Part shown: one piece after another, positions 22,640-34,500 of the stretch | Layout: every line of letters starts with the position of its first letter | How positions within the stretch are numbered: position 1 is the first letter of the stretch | NCBI GenBank assembly: GCA_037176885.1 | Contig: JAWWNJ010000052.1 | Location: 124,001-188,000 of the forward strand | DNA from: Favolaschia claudopus | Lineage: Eukaryota; Basidiomycota; Agaricomycetes; Agaricales; Mycenaceae | DNA: 64,000 nt | Direction: 5' to 3' | Notes under the pieces: model-generated | Told to the model about the DNA's origin: nothing | What the model saw: the letters and a program-made list of their open reading frames with translations, nothing else | The model's database searches: none | Made by a program: the position numbers and the translations under genes

Positions 22640-23730
22640 TCTGGGGAGTTATAATATTATAGTGCCTGATTTCTATGTACGAGCTGACAGTCTATTTGCG
22701 CAGTAAGGGAGGGTGGTTTCTAAAAGAATAATGCCTCCAGATGCTAGGCTCCGGTGATATATAATATTATTATGCCTACACAACAAAGGACTGCTCACCT
22801 TACACTAGACAAAAAATTATTTCTTTCCAAGCCGTTCAGGTGACAGCTGACTGCCCAGTGGAGGTGTTGAAATATTAATTCCTTGGAACCTTAGCATCTA
22901 GCTGATCAACTTGATGCAATACAATAATATTTCTTGGCCAGCTGAGTAGCTAACAGCTCACAGCCCATTATAGCTAGTATAATATTAATTCGCCTAGGTT
23001 GTTAGCACTCAGCTAGTTATTGAGGTTGAAAGCAATAATACTTGTTCACCTGAATGACTGGTCTGAGCTGTTCAGCAACACAGAAAACATCTTGCCTTGA
23101 CAGATGGTATCAGCTGTCCAAGTGAATAATAACATTGGCCCTAGTCCCTTGGAGTCAGCTGATGGACCCTGTAGAGCCCAATATTATTATTGCGGCTAAA
23201 TCTTGAGCAAGAGCTCATTGCCAAGAAGAATATTTGTTGCCTGTCTGACTAGCGATGAGCTGGTGGAGGAAACAAATATTTTTGTACCTGTGACCCAGGA
23301 TACAGCTATCAAAGAACTGGCACCTATAATAATATTATCTTCCTTACATAGCTGGTTCCAGCTTCCGAAACAGATAATATCATTCAATCTGGGGGCCACT
23401 GTTCAGCTGACACAATTGTGACACTAGTAATAATATTACATTGGCTGTGCGACAAGACCCAGCTGACCATTGGATATATTATTTCAGTGCCTAATTCACT
23501 GGCTCTGCTTGTTGATGTAGCAAATATTACTTGCCCTACCTAGCCAGTCACAGCTAGTCAAACCGAACAATACTTCTCATCCAATCTGCCAGGTTGTAGC
23601 TCATGAACGATAATATTGATGTAGCTACATCTCTGGCAGAGCTTGTTATATCGTACTCTATATTATTGGGCCCTGGACCGCTGGAATCAGCTTGCCAATA
23701 AAATTAATATTCCTCAGCTGTTCATAATCA
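22640..23730. repeat. Hairpin array: ~50-bp units of AATATT core plus AGCT-centred dyad (left)
   Basis: About 20 units. A/T cores of AATATTATT type start near 22814, 22870, 22923, 22979, 23033, 23124, 23180, 23228, 23274, 23326, 23373, 23428, 23474, 23522, 23567, 23610 and 23660. In most units an AGCT lies 29-33 bp after the core. Between cores the sequence differs in every unit but usually forms its own inverted repeat: CTTGACAG/CTGT-C-CAAG (23096-23122), TGAGC/GCTCA (23204-23217), AATATTTGTT/AACAAATATT (23229-23280), AGCTGG-TT-CCAGCT (23350-23363), CTAGC/GCTAG (23540-23557), GATGTAGCTACATC (23618-23631). No coding frame. The palindrome's inner end (23513) lies within it. Confidence 0.8.
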
Positions 23731-23742
23731 AGAAAAAAAAAT

Positions 23743-23828
23743 GCCATATAGCAGGATTCGAAATCTCAGCATGCTGATAACAAGAGAATCTTAATGACAA
23801 ACAACTCAGCCATTATACCAAAGAACCA
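23743..23828 (-). other. tRNA-like sequence in the spacer
   Basis: On the minus strand TTGGTATAATGGCTGAG (A-box-like) and GATTTCGAATCCTGC (B-box) are separated by about 45 nt; an A-run follows the 3' end. Pairing of the arms is poor. Confidence 0.45.
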
Positions 23829-24083
23829 ATGATTTTGTATGTGTGGGGTGACACATTCGATCCCCTCCGTCTCCATGGTATCAGCATGGTACAATGAACG
23901 GAATGCGCAGCTTGCTTTTTTTTAATGTTCAATACCATTCTACCAAAGCAGGCAAAAATATTATCATCTAACAGTTAGGCTTCAGCTCATCCTTATATTG
24001 CTTGTGCTGTATAACAAGTCAAACATGCTGTTTTCGAGGAGCCCACCTGGAAATGAATGTGTGTGTGCATTTCGCAGAAACAA
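23829..24083. other. Degraded continuation of the hairpin array
   Basis: AATATTATC and AGCT motifs of the array reappear at 23947 and 23983 within otherwise unstructured sequence; more at 24397-24483. Confidence 0.4.
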
Positions 24084-24397
24084 TAGAGCGTTTGTGCGGA
24101 ACGGCTGGGCCGCTTGACAGGCATGTGCCGCGGGATCGCTGTATAGTGCTGAGACGCTTCAACCAACGACGTCATTCCCGCCAGCTCGCTAACAAATCGT
24201 CTTTTAAACAGGACTCAGCCCGCAGAATATTAAACGCACTGAGGTAGGCACTCTTAAGGGTCCTTTCTGACACTGTACCGAGTTTCAAGCCCAACAGAGT
24301 CTTCTGTTCTGAGGAAATGCGAGCGACCTGGCTTTAGCGAAGCGACCCCGCTCCACATGCCTGTCAAGCGTCCCCGCCGCTTAGCACAAACGCTCTA
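24084..24397. mobile_element. MITE, TAGAGCGTTTGTGC family
   Basis: Ends TAGAGCGTTTGTGC and GCACAAACGCTCTA, bounded by TA, with long imperfect inner repeats containing GGCATGTG. It is related to the TAGAGAGGTTG family at 10084 but diverged. It is inserted into the array between AATATT-type cores. Non-coding. Confidence 0.85.
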
Positions 24398-24483
24398 ATA
24401 TTATTGTCCTAAATGTTTGGCAAAGCTCAATAATATTATCCATCCTTGTATCTAGAGGCAAGCTCAATTATATATTTGAGTAA

Positions 24484-24687
24484 TAGCGGGTTTGTGCAAA
24501 GCGACCCGGGTCGCTTTGCGACCGCTCAGATCTCCACAACGAGCAGCCTCAGGTGTGAGGTCCCAGCGACCTAGGAATGCCCTAGGGCGATACTCTCCTA
24601 GGTCGCTTGGAGCTCATACCTGGTATCTGTTGTTGCGGAGATCTGAGCGATTGAAAAGCGACCTGGGTCGCTCGCGCAAACTCCCTA
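24484..24687. mobile_element. MITE with ~52-bp TIRs
   Basis: Ends TAGCGGGTTTGTGC and GCGCAAACTCCCTA continue inward for about 52 bp through AGCGACC-GGTCGCT and GCTCAGATCTCC, giving a near-complete fold-back. TA at each edge. Inside is a CCTAGG-rich dyad. 204 bp, non-coding. Confidence 0.82.
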
Positions 24688-24810
24688 ATTACAAAAACAC
24701 CGTAGACATCCTTGGAACATGGTTAAATGCAAAGGAGAACCCAGCACTGCTCTCAATTGTTATTGTTATTTTCGACTCGACTGGGTTGTTTACTTTTTAG
24801 GCTACTAACG

Positions 24811-26830
24811 CTTCCCATTTGAAAAAGGCAATTACACTACACCTCACATCCTAAAAAGGAAATTTTCAACATCACAGCCAGGCACATGTTAAATCCTGCA
24901 TGTTTTCAACTTTGAACTTGTATCCAGCAGTTTTATTGTCTATTCTGGAGATTTGGAACATCTGATTCTGGTAATGGTGGCCTGCCAACACACACAAAAC
25001 CACCAAATATTTCCACCTTATGTACCCTAACATGATTCACTGTTTGACAAAGGAGCAATGGCCACAAAACACAACACTGATATAGAGTGGTACTCCTTCT
25101 ATCACATGGGTACAATAATCTTATCATTTAGCCCTGAAAAGCCAGCATCTGTTGTATTCTGTGAAAACACATATTGTGCTGATCCTGTACCTCCCTATTC
25201 ATCTGTGCTGCCCAATGTAGACCACAGTACTTCACTGGGTGATATCTCTGCCTTTCATAAAAAGCTACACTATCAGGAACCATCCTATAATGTGATTTCA
25301 TTGCAACAACAACCAAAGTCTGTCTCCCTGTTACCTCATTAAAGGAGTATGATGAAAGGTGAGACAGACTAGTTTAGACAATTTTTGGTCTGCAAAAAGG
25401 TTTTGTCACCAAAAATATGCTACAATCCCGTCAAATTCTTGAGCTATACTCAAGATCATTTTTGACATTTCTGAATTGATCTGTGAATAGCCCTCTAAAC
25501 ATATGGCCTTGAAAACACTCAAACTGCTCTCATTGAGTTCATAACTTGCTCAAAATCAGTTTTCCTGGACAGTTACATGAATGTATGCTGAAATGACATT
25601 TAGTCCATGTGCAAGTTTTGAGGTGTCTCAATCCACTTTACCGAAAACACAACTTTCTCAGATCTTGGTCAATTCTCATGTAATAAGACATTTTTGGATG
25701 GGGATCAATATTCTAAGTCATGTTGTATTCTCAGATTTGGCTGATATGCCCTCCTTGACACACAATTCATCAAATCATCCAAAACACATATTTGACAATA
25801 TGAGATCAGAAGTGCACAACAAGGTTGGATTTATGACAAAAAGGAGTTTTACTGATAAAGGACACAAGCTTTAATGACTTGAAGCAAGCTTAACAACAAG
25901 TGATGATCCTAGGATAAGGAAATATAGACATAAATGACATTGGATGAGATATCAACAATAGTCTTAGAATGTCACCCATTTGATATACAGACTGCATGCA
26001 CAATCACCTCTGGAAGTGAGGGAACACATTACAAAGTTTATTGGTCCTGTACATGTATCATGATCACTGAGGCAACAATTTCCTGATGTAGGGTAAATTC
26101 ATTGCATAGCTGCATATTAGATAGTCATAAGAATGCTAAGACACTCAAGGATACTTCAGTTATCGTGCATGACCTTATCAGAGTATATGGAACACTTTCT
26201 GATAACTATATTGCATTTGGTAGATTTAGTCTGAGCATTTCAACAGTTTCACAGGCTTGCCCTGCTGTTTTTCAAAGCTATAGAACTGCATTGTTCTCAA
26301 ACACCATTCGAGAATCAGTATAAGCTGTTATCATCAACAACCTACATTGGCTATGCATAAGTAAGGGCATTTTATGAGAAATTTCCTTTTTTGGGTGCTA
26401 GGAGTCAGTATCCAAAAAGGAATGTTGTGATTGAGGCTCGTAAAAGGCTGCCTGCTAGAAAGGAAGGCAGCACAAAGGTAAGGGAGTCCGATAGAAAGAT
26501 TTTGCCATGCCTGGTTGGTGTAATGGTAGCATGTGTGTATTTTGTTTTATATTTGTGAGGTGATTGTTGGTTCAAACCCTAATGTTGGTGGTTTTTTTGT
26601 TTGCCTTAAATTTCAGCTCTAATGCTCTGCTGCGTACTCTACTCTTCCCACAGACCATCATTTCACTCCACACTTTTTCTTTTGCTGTCACCTCAATTTT
26701 TCGGTGTCTGGAACACCCTATCAAAATATGGGTAGCTTCTCCCTACACAGGCAGGCAAATCCACTAGAAATTTATTCAGTTTGGATTCATGAACCTGAGT
26801 TGAATAAAAACCTATTAAAATCTTAGAAAG
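24811..26830. other. CpG-depleted relic DNA, no gene
   Basis: I count 7 CpG dinucleotides in 24841-26820, where base composition (roughly 38% G+C) would predict about 70. Flanks on both sides have ordinary CpG density. TpG and CpA are abundant. Such a skew is left by cytosine methylation and deamination of silenced repeats. Short open frames here (for example 25058-25342, 26102-26323) show no domain. Confidence 0.75.
26508..26591 (+). other. tRNA-like sequence in CpG-depleted DNA
   Basis: GTTGGTGTAATGGTAGCATG (A-box, tRNA-Gly/Asp-like) followed after about 35 nt by GTTGGTTCAAACCC (B-box). The middle is AT-rich and the acceptor is unpaired. Likely a decayed tRNA-derived element. Confidence 0.5.
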
Positions 26831-28304
26831 GAAGAGCCTAAGCCGAGGTTAAGGGCTCGGGAGATGAACACAGTCCAAAAAATTATGGGCAAAACTCAAA
26901 GGTCCGAAGTGCGGAGGCCAAGTATTGATGGCACGTGCTGATGCCCGGCCCCACACCGCTCTCGTCCTTCCGGGACCTTCCCCTTGCTCGTATCCCCGTT
27001 CCTCACATTGCAGCATCCATACGAAATGAAAACCAGATATATTGAAGCCATCTGCTAGTCTCCTGTACCCCGAATACCGCTCGCCGCGCCACACCCCTTC
27101 CCTTTGCCTGGCCTACTTGCTCGCCGACTCCGAACCTACGCCCACAGCATGATATACATGAATGCCATGAAACGAAATCAAGTAAGTCTCATACCTTGCA
27201 CAACAGAGAGGAACGGAGAGGGAGGGAAGCTTGTGATGCGGCGCGGAACGAGTGAGAAGAAAATCTTGAGGGAGACGCGGTAAATTTGCAAGAAAGGCAC
27301 CGTGAGGCTTGTGATACGGCGTGGAACATTGAGCAAGAGGAAACCTTGAGCAGGGCACAGTGAATTTGAAACATGTTTTGAGACTTGAGCAAGAGGAAAC
27401 CTTGAGCGGGGCACAGTGGATTTGAAACACCTTTTGAGACTTGAGCATTGAGGTCTTGCTCTTGGTGGCTTGAGATTCGTCGTTGATGAAAACTTGGCTG
27501 TTCTTGCGCTTCGCTGAATAGCCTTGAGCGTGACACTTGCAGAGTGGTGTTGTGGCCTTGAATTCGGAGATGATGGCTCGGGGATTGAAGCAATACATGT
27601 TGATCTTGAGCCAGCCTCTTTGAAACTTGTCAGTCGAAGACTCGGGTTTGAATTTTGCTGCTCCAAGAAGTCAAGACATTGTTTTGTGTTGAGGGAAGAT
27701 TCGGAGAAAACCAAGTTGCGAGGAGGTCAAGGGGAAACAAAGGGGAAGGGAGAGGTGAAGGCCCCATGCATGAAGCAGTCTGATCCTATACTTGAATGCG
27801 TCAGGCAAGTATTTAGGCGGCATGAAAAAGAGGAAAGAGAAAAGACATCCGATCGAGCAGCTCACAGAACCGAAGGAGCTTCGAAACAGCCGCAGCTACT
27901 ACGTACCTCCGTAGGACCGATGGTACGTGCCCAGCGTATCGTACGTTGTAGGAGCAACACGTTCCGAGCAACTTTTGTGTGGTGCCACTCGACCCGAAAA
28001 ATCGCCTCCAAGAACGGAAAAAACTTTGACCTACTTTCTCTGCTAACCTTTGGAGAACACCATTCGCTTGACAGACGAGAGGAAGGCGGGGTGGAGGGCG
28101 AGCTCCGAGTCGTCGCAGATGAAAGGAGAGACCAACCATAAGTCATGCACGTGGTTTAACAAACAGCACCACACATTCTCTGTGTTTCGCGCGCGTTTGA
28201 GTGAGCAGCTGTAAAATGCTGTTTCGTCTCGGATTAAATGCTAGTAGAACAAAAAGAGCGACCTTCAAATTATGTGGCTCGATATACAACAAAAAAGACT
28301 CGTA
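26831..28304. other. Unassigned region with tandem repeats
   Basis: Normal CpG content resumes. A ~56-bp unit (starting TTGAGCAAGAGGAAACCTTGAG) is repeated twice at 27330-27440, with partial copies from 27225. Open frames of 94-205 codons on both strands (27113-28146) overlap in all frames and look repeat-driven; I assign no function. Confidence 0.35.
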
Positions 28305-30036
28305 TCAACTCAGAAGATTTTGAAGTCGGGCAATGCCGGACGACGACGAGCTTCCTCCCACACGCGGCGTCGGGGCAAGATGCATTCCAACAGCCTGAGC
28401 AGGCCCCTCCACGGCTCTGCCTGGTGTCTGTCCTCTGAACTGCGCATTATCATCAACAACGAGTTTGTCGATGTATCTGACCAACCTGTACCTCAGCGTA
28501 ATTCAGCGAGAAGAAAATAAAGTGGACGCACGGCTTCCATTTCGGCCCTGTGAGGTTCGTGCCTCTATCCTCCACCTCTTTTCGAAAGAACTCGTCCACC
28601 CGACCCCAAAAGTCCTCACCTGCGGCAATGCGACCTCCTCGCGGCTTGTTCTTTCCTTTTCCTGCAGGCACTCGAGCCCTCTTCCTTGGCTGTGCAGCGT
28701 CGGGATCGTTTTCGCTGTTGTCGGTGCGGGTTCTCTTGCTTGGTCGTGCAGGGTCTTGATCGTCTTCGTTGTCGCTGACCGTTGGTGTAGAGGCTGGAGC
28801 AGAAGCAGGGGCAGAGGCCAAGTCCGGATTGTCAAATGCAAATCGACGCTACAAATGATTAGCAACGCAATGCAAAGAGTGTAAACTGGGATCCTCACCA
28901 ATAGAGCAAGGTGAGCTGAGTACGAGCTCGGGATATCTGCGGGAACTCCCCCTGACTTGTATTTCTGGACGCAGTCATATGTAAACTGTGCAAGGCTTAG
29001 CCAAGACTTCGGCTGTATGCTGGCGACAATCTGGTACTAATTCAGTCTTTATTCACGAAAGTTTATATAGCATGGACGCAGTTCTGCGCGGAACGCATTG
29101 CGCACACTGGAACCGGCGGCCCTAACCTGTGACCCGAGTACCTGCTCTCGAGCAGGGACACCAAAAACATTGTCAAGTGAAAGCGCCTCGGTTCGCTTCT
29201 TCAAGATATCCTAACCGCTCTATCAATAGACGGACTGAAATCAAGATAAGACCGACTTACGAGCACGTCATGGTGCATAGTGCTATACACGGTTCTGGAT
29301 GGTTCAATGATAACGTCGCGAACAACGCCTCGGATATTTTTCTGTGCAAAGCTCAGTGTGTGGAATAAACAGTAGCAGCATATGAACACACCTCTTGGTC
29401 CTTGGTGAAAGTGAAATTGCCGCTGAGTCGAATTTTCAAGTCTTTCCATAAGCCGGTAAAATCTGTTGGTGTCTCCGCAGCGGCAATGCGGCGTCTCTCA
29501 GCCATGTCGGAAAACTGGACCGCCAGCATGTAAAGACGTGTTACAAGGTCGGCTTGAGACAGGCCCCCGCCTGTGGACCCCAACTACACAACAGAGAATG
29601 AGAGCGCGTCAAGAATCATCATGAAATTTCTACACACCGCAACAAACTCGTGCAGGCACTCAGTCTGCGAGTCCTCGAGTTTCATATCCCGTGCAAGAGT
29701 GTCAATGAAGAGGGGTTTGATGACTACCGGGGTTGGCGGCAGGAAAGTGTGGTGTCTCGAGTCGACCTGCTGCTCAACGCTTGAGAGCGGGGAGCTTGAG
29801 CGGTGGTGGTCAAAATTGAAGGCACCGGTAGGAGGGCTGGGTGTGCCGGCATGATTGAGGATGCTGTGGTGGTTGTTTGCTGGAGATGACCCCCACCCCT
29901 CTGAGTTGGGGGGCAGAGACGGCAGACCAGGGGTGGAATGCCAAGACGGCGTTGAAGAGAGGGACGGGAGACCATCAGAAGAGGAATAGCTGTTTGCGTT
30001 CATATCAGTGCAAGGACTCGAAACGGAATCAAGCAC
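28305..30036 (-). CDS. Transposon-associated nuclear accessory protein, multi-exon
   Basis: Minus-strand exons in order: 30036-29638 (Ser/Pro-rich start, then helical FIDTLARDMKLEDSQTECL), 29583-29392 (LVTRLYMLAVQFSDMAERRR), 29341-29261, 29210-29078 (DNVFGVPAREQ, SSVRNAFRAEL), then from 29036 (SWLSLAQFTYDCVQKYKSGG), a basic/Asp-rich exon beginning RRFAFDNPDLASA, and a last exon starting in RYIDKLVVDDNAQFRG with stop at 28305. This layout is one I recognise from agaricomycete proteins found near DNA transposons; no named function. Splice sites are GT-AG with 41-54 bp introns. Joining 29078 to 29036 breaks frame by one base as I read it, so there is an error, another splice site, or a mutation. 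Probably nuclear (KRTRT, RKRARV). It neighbours the Plavaka-like transposase. Confidence 0.55.
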
Positions 30037-30502
30037 AAACAGCCCTGCCTTTTATAGGGTTTCCACGCATAGCGCGTTTGTTGAAAGTCCTCAACAAGGC
30101 TTGTTTACGCGTTGTTATTGGTCTGTGAAGGGTATAAATTGGAAATGCAAATGTTTCGGGTGCGATCAATTGCATCACATGCCCGTCTCCGACAAATCTT
30201 GTCGCTCTCCGCGTTTCTCTCCTGTCTCGCCTGCCGCGTCCCCGTCTTGCACCCTCTCTCGTCCAAGGCGGGTTTCTAAGTTGGCACAGGAGACACGTAG
30301 AACTTCGAGGTATACCATATTTGCGGCATTCTAACGTTGGGTGGCATGACAATTTCTTTTTTTTTGTGCGCCGGTAACAGACTTTTCTCGTCTCAAGCAA
30401 TCGACGGGCAAGGTGCCCTTTGTTCACAAGTTACCGATACACAGTTTATCGAACAATGTACGTGCCCCTGTTACTCTCTTTGTTAGAACAAGATTGTCTG
30501 AC

Positions 30503-31214
30503 ATGCGGAAAGACGAGAACGACATACCCCATACCTCATTGGAACCCGGATCACCTGCAAGTGGCAATGGTCTCAATGAATACCTGCAGACCCAACCATC
30601 GTCACCTTTTCCTTCCGCTGGCTCAGCAGTGCAAGATGTGGAGGATGATACCATCCCTGAATATCAGTACGAGATGCAGAACTCCCAGGACTACTATCCA
30701 CAGGAAGAAGAGGAAGATTTGTCGATATCAGAGGAATGGAGCCAGGAAGGCTTTGCAGCGGCCGGTGTATCAACTATTGGTGCGATTCCATTCAAGTTTC
30801 GTCTAACATTAAGCTGATTCAAGTGAAGGTACCAACTGTATCGGCGAGGAGAGTGGTCAAGAATTGATTAAAAACGAACCTGAGTCTCGTATGTCCACCC
30901 TTTGCCTCACATTCAAATTACATCCTGAAATTTCTGAAGCAAATCCGAAGTCAAAGAGCGTGAACAAGATCGGAGAAGCTGAATGCAAGTGGTTCCAGCT
31001 GTCCCCCCTGGAACAGTGGATCATTCTACGTGTGCGGGAGTCCAGGAGGGAGGGTATATCCGCTGCTGAAGGCTTCTACAGACTGCGTGACCGATGTGTG
31101 GAACAATCGCGTCGAGAGCTACACTTGATGTATGAAAGGCAGCATTTATTGCGCCGGTTGAAGGAGATTCACGGATTGTCGGGTGGGTTTGACCCAATCA
31201 GTAGTACCGAATAG
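30503..31214 (+). CDS. Small two-exon gene, unknown function, in the Plavaka-like module
   Basis: Exon 1 (30503-30764) is acidic and Ser/Pro/Glu-rich (DYYPQEEEEDLSISEEWSQE). A GT-AG intron of about 63 bp (30765-30827) with a CTAAC branch site joins it in frame to exon 2, ending at 31214. Exon 2 encodes a Trp/Arg-rich helical segment (WFQLSPLEQWIILRVRES, then YRLRDRCVEQSRRELHLMYE), about 217 aa in all. The acidic N-terminus and basic amphipathic C-terminus suggest a protein- or DNA-binding adaptor (inference). It lies between two minus-strand genes: its start is 467 bp from the accessory gene start (divergent) and its end 288 bp from the transposase end (convergent). An upstream Met at 30413 is possible. 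Confidence 0.5.
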
Positions 31215-31501
31215 TCTGTTTATTCAACTTGCTCTTGTGTGCTGAAGAAACGAGTTGACGGAACGCGCGATGTGAGAGAGACTGTGAATCAGTTGTGTCA
31301 CATGTGTCACACATTCGTGTCGCAAACTTGTGCGAGTTATGGGGTCTCATCGCAAAAGGACAACTGCCCTTCAAAACCATACAGGAGCTTAGTTGCATCA
31401 AGATCAATACAGGAAAATTGTGGAGATACCAAATACTTGAATTTTAGGACAGAAATTAGGTATACAAATCATCGATAGAAAATTGTGACAACGGAGTTAC
31501 T

Positions 31502-34500
31502 TTACGATGGTCCTTGGAGTACGGAAAGACGAAGGGAAGCTGAGCGAGACTGAGAAGAAGGGGATTGAGTATGATGGGGTATCAGAGAGGTGCTCGGGGT
31601 GTGGCTGTGGGTAGATCCGGGTGAAGCACCAGCGAGCAGAGCAGATGGGGTCGGATCGTTGGCCTTGCGAGCCTGAATCTCCTTCACTGCACTGGCATGC
31701 ACGATGATATCAAGATTCAAAGGTTCAGAAGCCACACGAAACTTTTGGACGTGAACAGCGTCTCGCATCTGAGCAGTATTGAGGACGACATCATCAATAT
31801 TTGAGCGATGAGCTATTTCGGAACGGATTTGATTGGTCTTTGTGCGTTCTTGATATACTGCCTGTGTAGCAGTAGCTGCACACTGATGATCCATACAGTT
31901 ATGCTGGACATTCACAGTGCACAAGAGGTCCTGCGGAGAAATCATGTCAGAATGTTGTATGAGCTTCGGCTTGACCCGAATTTCAGAGAAATAATCGGCG
32001 TACGTTAGTCTCGAGCATTGACCACTGGTCGAGAAGTTGGAGACGAGGCATGCCGTAGCGTGCTTGTTGATGATTGACAAGTGCACGCTGGACAAGAATG
32101 CCATCAGGATTAGAAGAGTACTCTGCCAGAGACCCCTTTTCTTGAATGATTTCGCGGACTTGTGCAACAAATGTTTGACCAAGATGGCGCGGATCGCGAA
32201 TTATGACGAAATTTCCAGGAGTACAGACGTCGTTATTTTGAAGAGTCATAGATTGGCAAGTTCGAAATAGTCCAGGTTTATTGGCCCAGCTTGGAAGATG
32301 CTGGCCGGCGAGGGTGAGCTCAATTTTTCGCGGGGATTTCTTGTCGAGGACACATTGACCTGTTGAGGAAAGAGACCAGAGTCAGAAGGAGTAGAGTAGA
32401 GTATGCAAGACGCACCACTGATCACCGGTTTCTTCTGCATGAGACCGAGATATGTGTTTACTGTAGAGTGAGAAGCGATGAGATTCCGTGCCCCGGGCCC
32501 AACACTCGCCCAGTCGTGCTTCCGGGAGTCCTTGATATCAAGGGCCATATTAGTGCCGGTATTGTTGGGGGCAAGTTCGGATGCCGTGACGTCTGGAGGA
32601 GAGGACTCGGATGGTCCTATTTGGGATGAGGTGTGTGTTTTCGGCATGAATAGTCCACCGCTGAGGAGGTGTCGGATGCGATTGCCTTGGGCAAATCCCT
32701 GAGCTATATCGCGAGAAGGTGCGTGTCGATTAGAGTGTACACTCTTTTGTCGGATGATTGCATTGAAAGATTCAAATGCCTCGGTTGCGAAAAGAATTGC
32801 TGGGCCGAAGCGTCTGATGTGGGCGGGGAGATGCACTATTATGTGAAACTTGGGTTTATTGAACCACCGGTTGGTCCATCGAGCCGCACAAAGCAGGAAA
32901 TTCTCGATCTCTGCCGTCAAAAGGGCCTGCAACAATCAAGTTTAAGGAGAGATACCGCACACTGACTGATCCAGCTTACTATGTGCGAGTCAATGTTTTC
33001 AATATTTGGCTGCCAGACTAATGGAACAAGCTTGGATAGTGCTTGCCAAGTCTTGAAGCATTCATCGGATACAAGATCGTAAACCACGAACGGAGCAACT
33101 TGTGCAATCGCTCGGAAATCCCGACCTACCAACGACCCGGAGTACTGAACCAGTGTTCGGCCCGCGAGTGGAGATATGCCAAGCCCAGAGACGTCGAGGG
33201 ATGAGAGTCGAGTCATGAGTAGTGCCTTCTTATCTTCTTTTTTATTCAGTTGCAGCTGAACCAAGTCTCGCCACAAATATTTGACGAAACCTAGTAAGAT
33301 TACATGCAAGATCTCGACCGGAGTATCCTGATGCGGATCCAGGCCTAAATACAACGAGTTTAGCAGTGAATAGAGCTTAGGTAGAGAGGGTATTCCAAAC
33401 CTTTGATCCGCCAGACAGGACTCATTGTGTTGGGCGGGAGTCTGGCTTTAGCAGCATCGAGAGCTGCTTGCTTTACGGGACCGGAACGTTTTCCTTTGTA
33501 CGAGTTGAATAACTGCTCGATGAAATGTGTCTGGTACTTGTCTTTAACACCGCTCTCAGTCTGTAGATTCTTGACTTTGGTTTTGGTGTTTAGAGTGGAC
33601 GCCTCTGTAAAATAGGATCGCAGCTTTGCCGTAGTTTCCTCCTTGTTACGAAGTGGCCCAACCTAAAATAATGTCGAAGTTTTAGCGATAGATACCAACG
33701 AAGGGGAAACTACATGCCTGGACAAAGGCCTTGACCCGCTTTACCATATCTGCCATCGTCTCTCGAATTTTGCGGCCCTTGCCTTTTTTGGCCGTCCCAG
33801 TATCACTCTCCGCATCTGAGGCATCGGAGCCCCGCACACTCCCAGCATCGCTACCTTGGGGATCCCGGCCACCATGCTCTACATCACCCTCCACGTCCAT
33901 CGCGTCTGTCCCTTTCACCCAACACGCACGACAAAATAACTTCCCTCTAAGCCCTATATGGCATGCAAACTCGCTTTGCATCGGGTTGTCGCCGAGCAGC
34001 GCCAAAACCTCGGGTATGACAAGTACTACCTCTTCTTCAACCATATCCCATGCCCAAATACCTGATTCTTGAGCCTCCCTGCCCAAGTAATCAGAAATAA
34101 GGTTGAATAGAACAAAAAGACTTTCGCACTCGAGTTGCTCGACAATTCCATCCAGCATCTCGAGAGGGCGAGCCAGATTGGACGTGCACAGGAAATGTAT
34201 ATTATACTCTTTCTGGGATTGTTCTCGGGGGAGACCGGCAGGTGTCATCAGGAAACTGTTGTGTTCATTCCATTTTTTGGATAAATTTCCTGAAGTGTCG
34301 TCACAATACATCCAAATAGGGAATGTCACGACTCGATGCCCCTGTGCTTTCGCTCTCCATGGATTGCCGAGAATGGGGTTTGTGTATTTCCATGGTGAGC
34401 TGCTGGTATTCGAAGCGTCGACAACATCTATGTGAAAATTAGGAAATGTTCCGTCCTACAAACCTGTCAACTCACCGACAATGTGTGAAGGATGAGGAAG

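Larger units (their letters stand above)
1..23513. repeat. Giant inverted repeat, left arm
   Basis: This segment is the reverse complement of 36843-61304. Paired coordinates add to about 61304 in the outer part, 61494 in the middle, 61492 further in, and 60356 at the inner edge. The steps are explained by a 187 bp MITE unique to this arm and a 1,133 bp element unique to the other, plus single-base indels. The arm is already in progress at base 1, so its outer end lies outside the window. Identity falls abruptly at 23513, inside the hairpin array; beyond it the two sides are only loosely alignable. Confidence 0.97.

Noticed and set aside
23431..23439. TAATATTAC, identical to the rolling-circle origin nonanucleotide of CRESS-DNA viruses
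   Set aside because: It is one variant of the AATATT core repeated throughout the array, is not at the tip of a conserved stem-loop, and no Rep-like gene is present.
22640..23730. CRISPR-like reading of the array (short repeat plus variable spacer)
   Set aside because: The repeats are only 6-10 bp and degenerate, two motifs alternate, spacers are self-complementary, there are no cas genes, and the context is a fungal nuclear genome.
27524..28141. 205-codon plus-strand frame as a gene
   Set aside because: All frames on both strands are open here, repeats dominate the start, and no domain or splice pattern supports coding.
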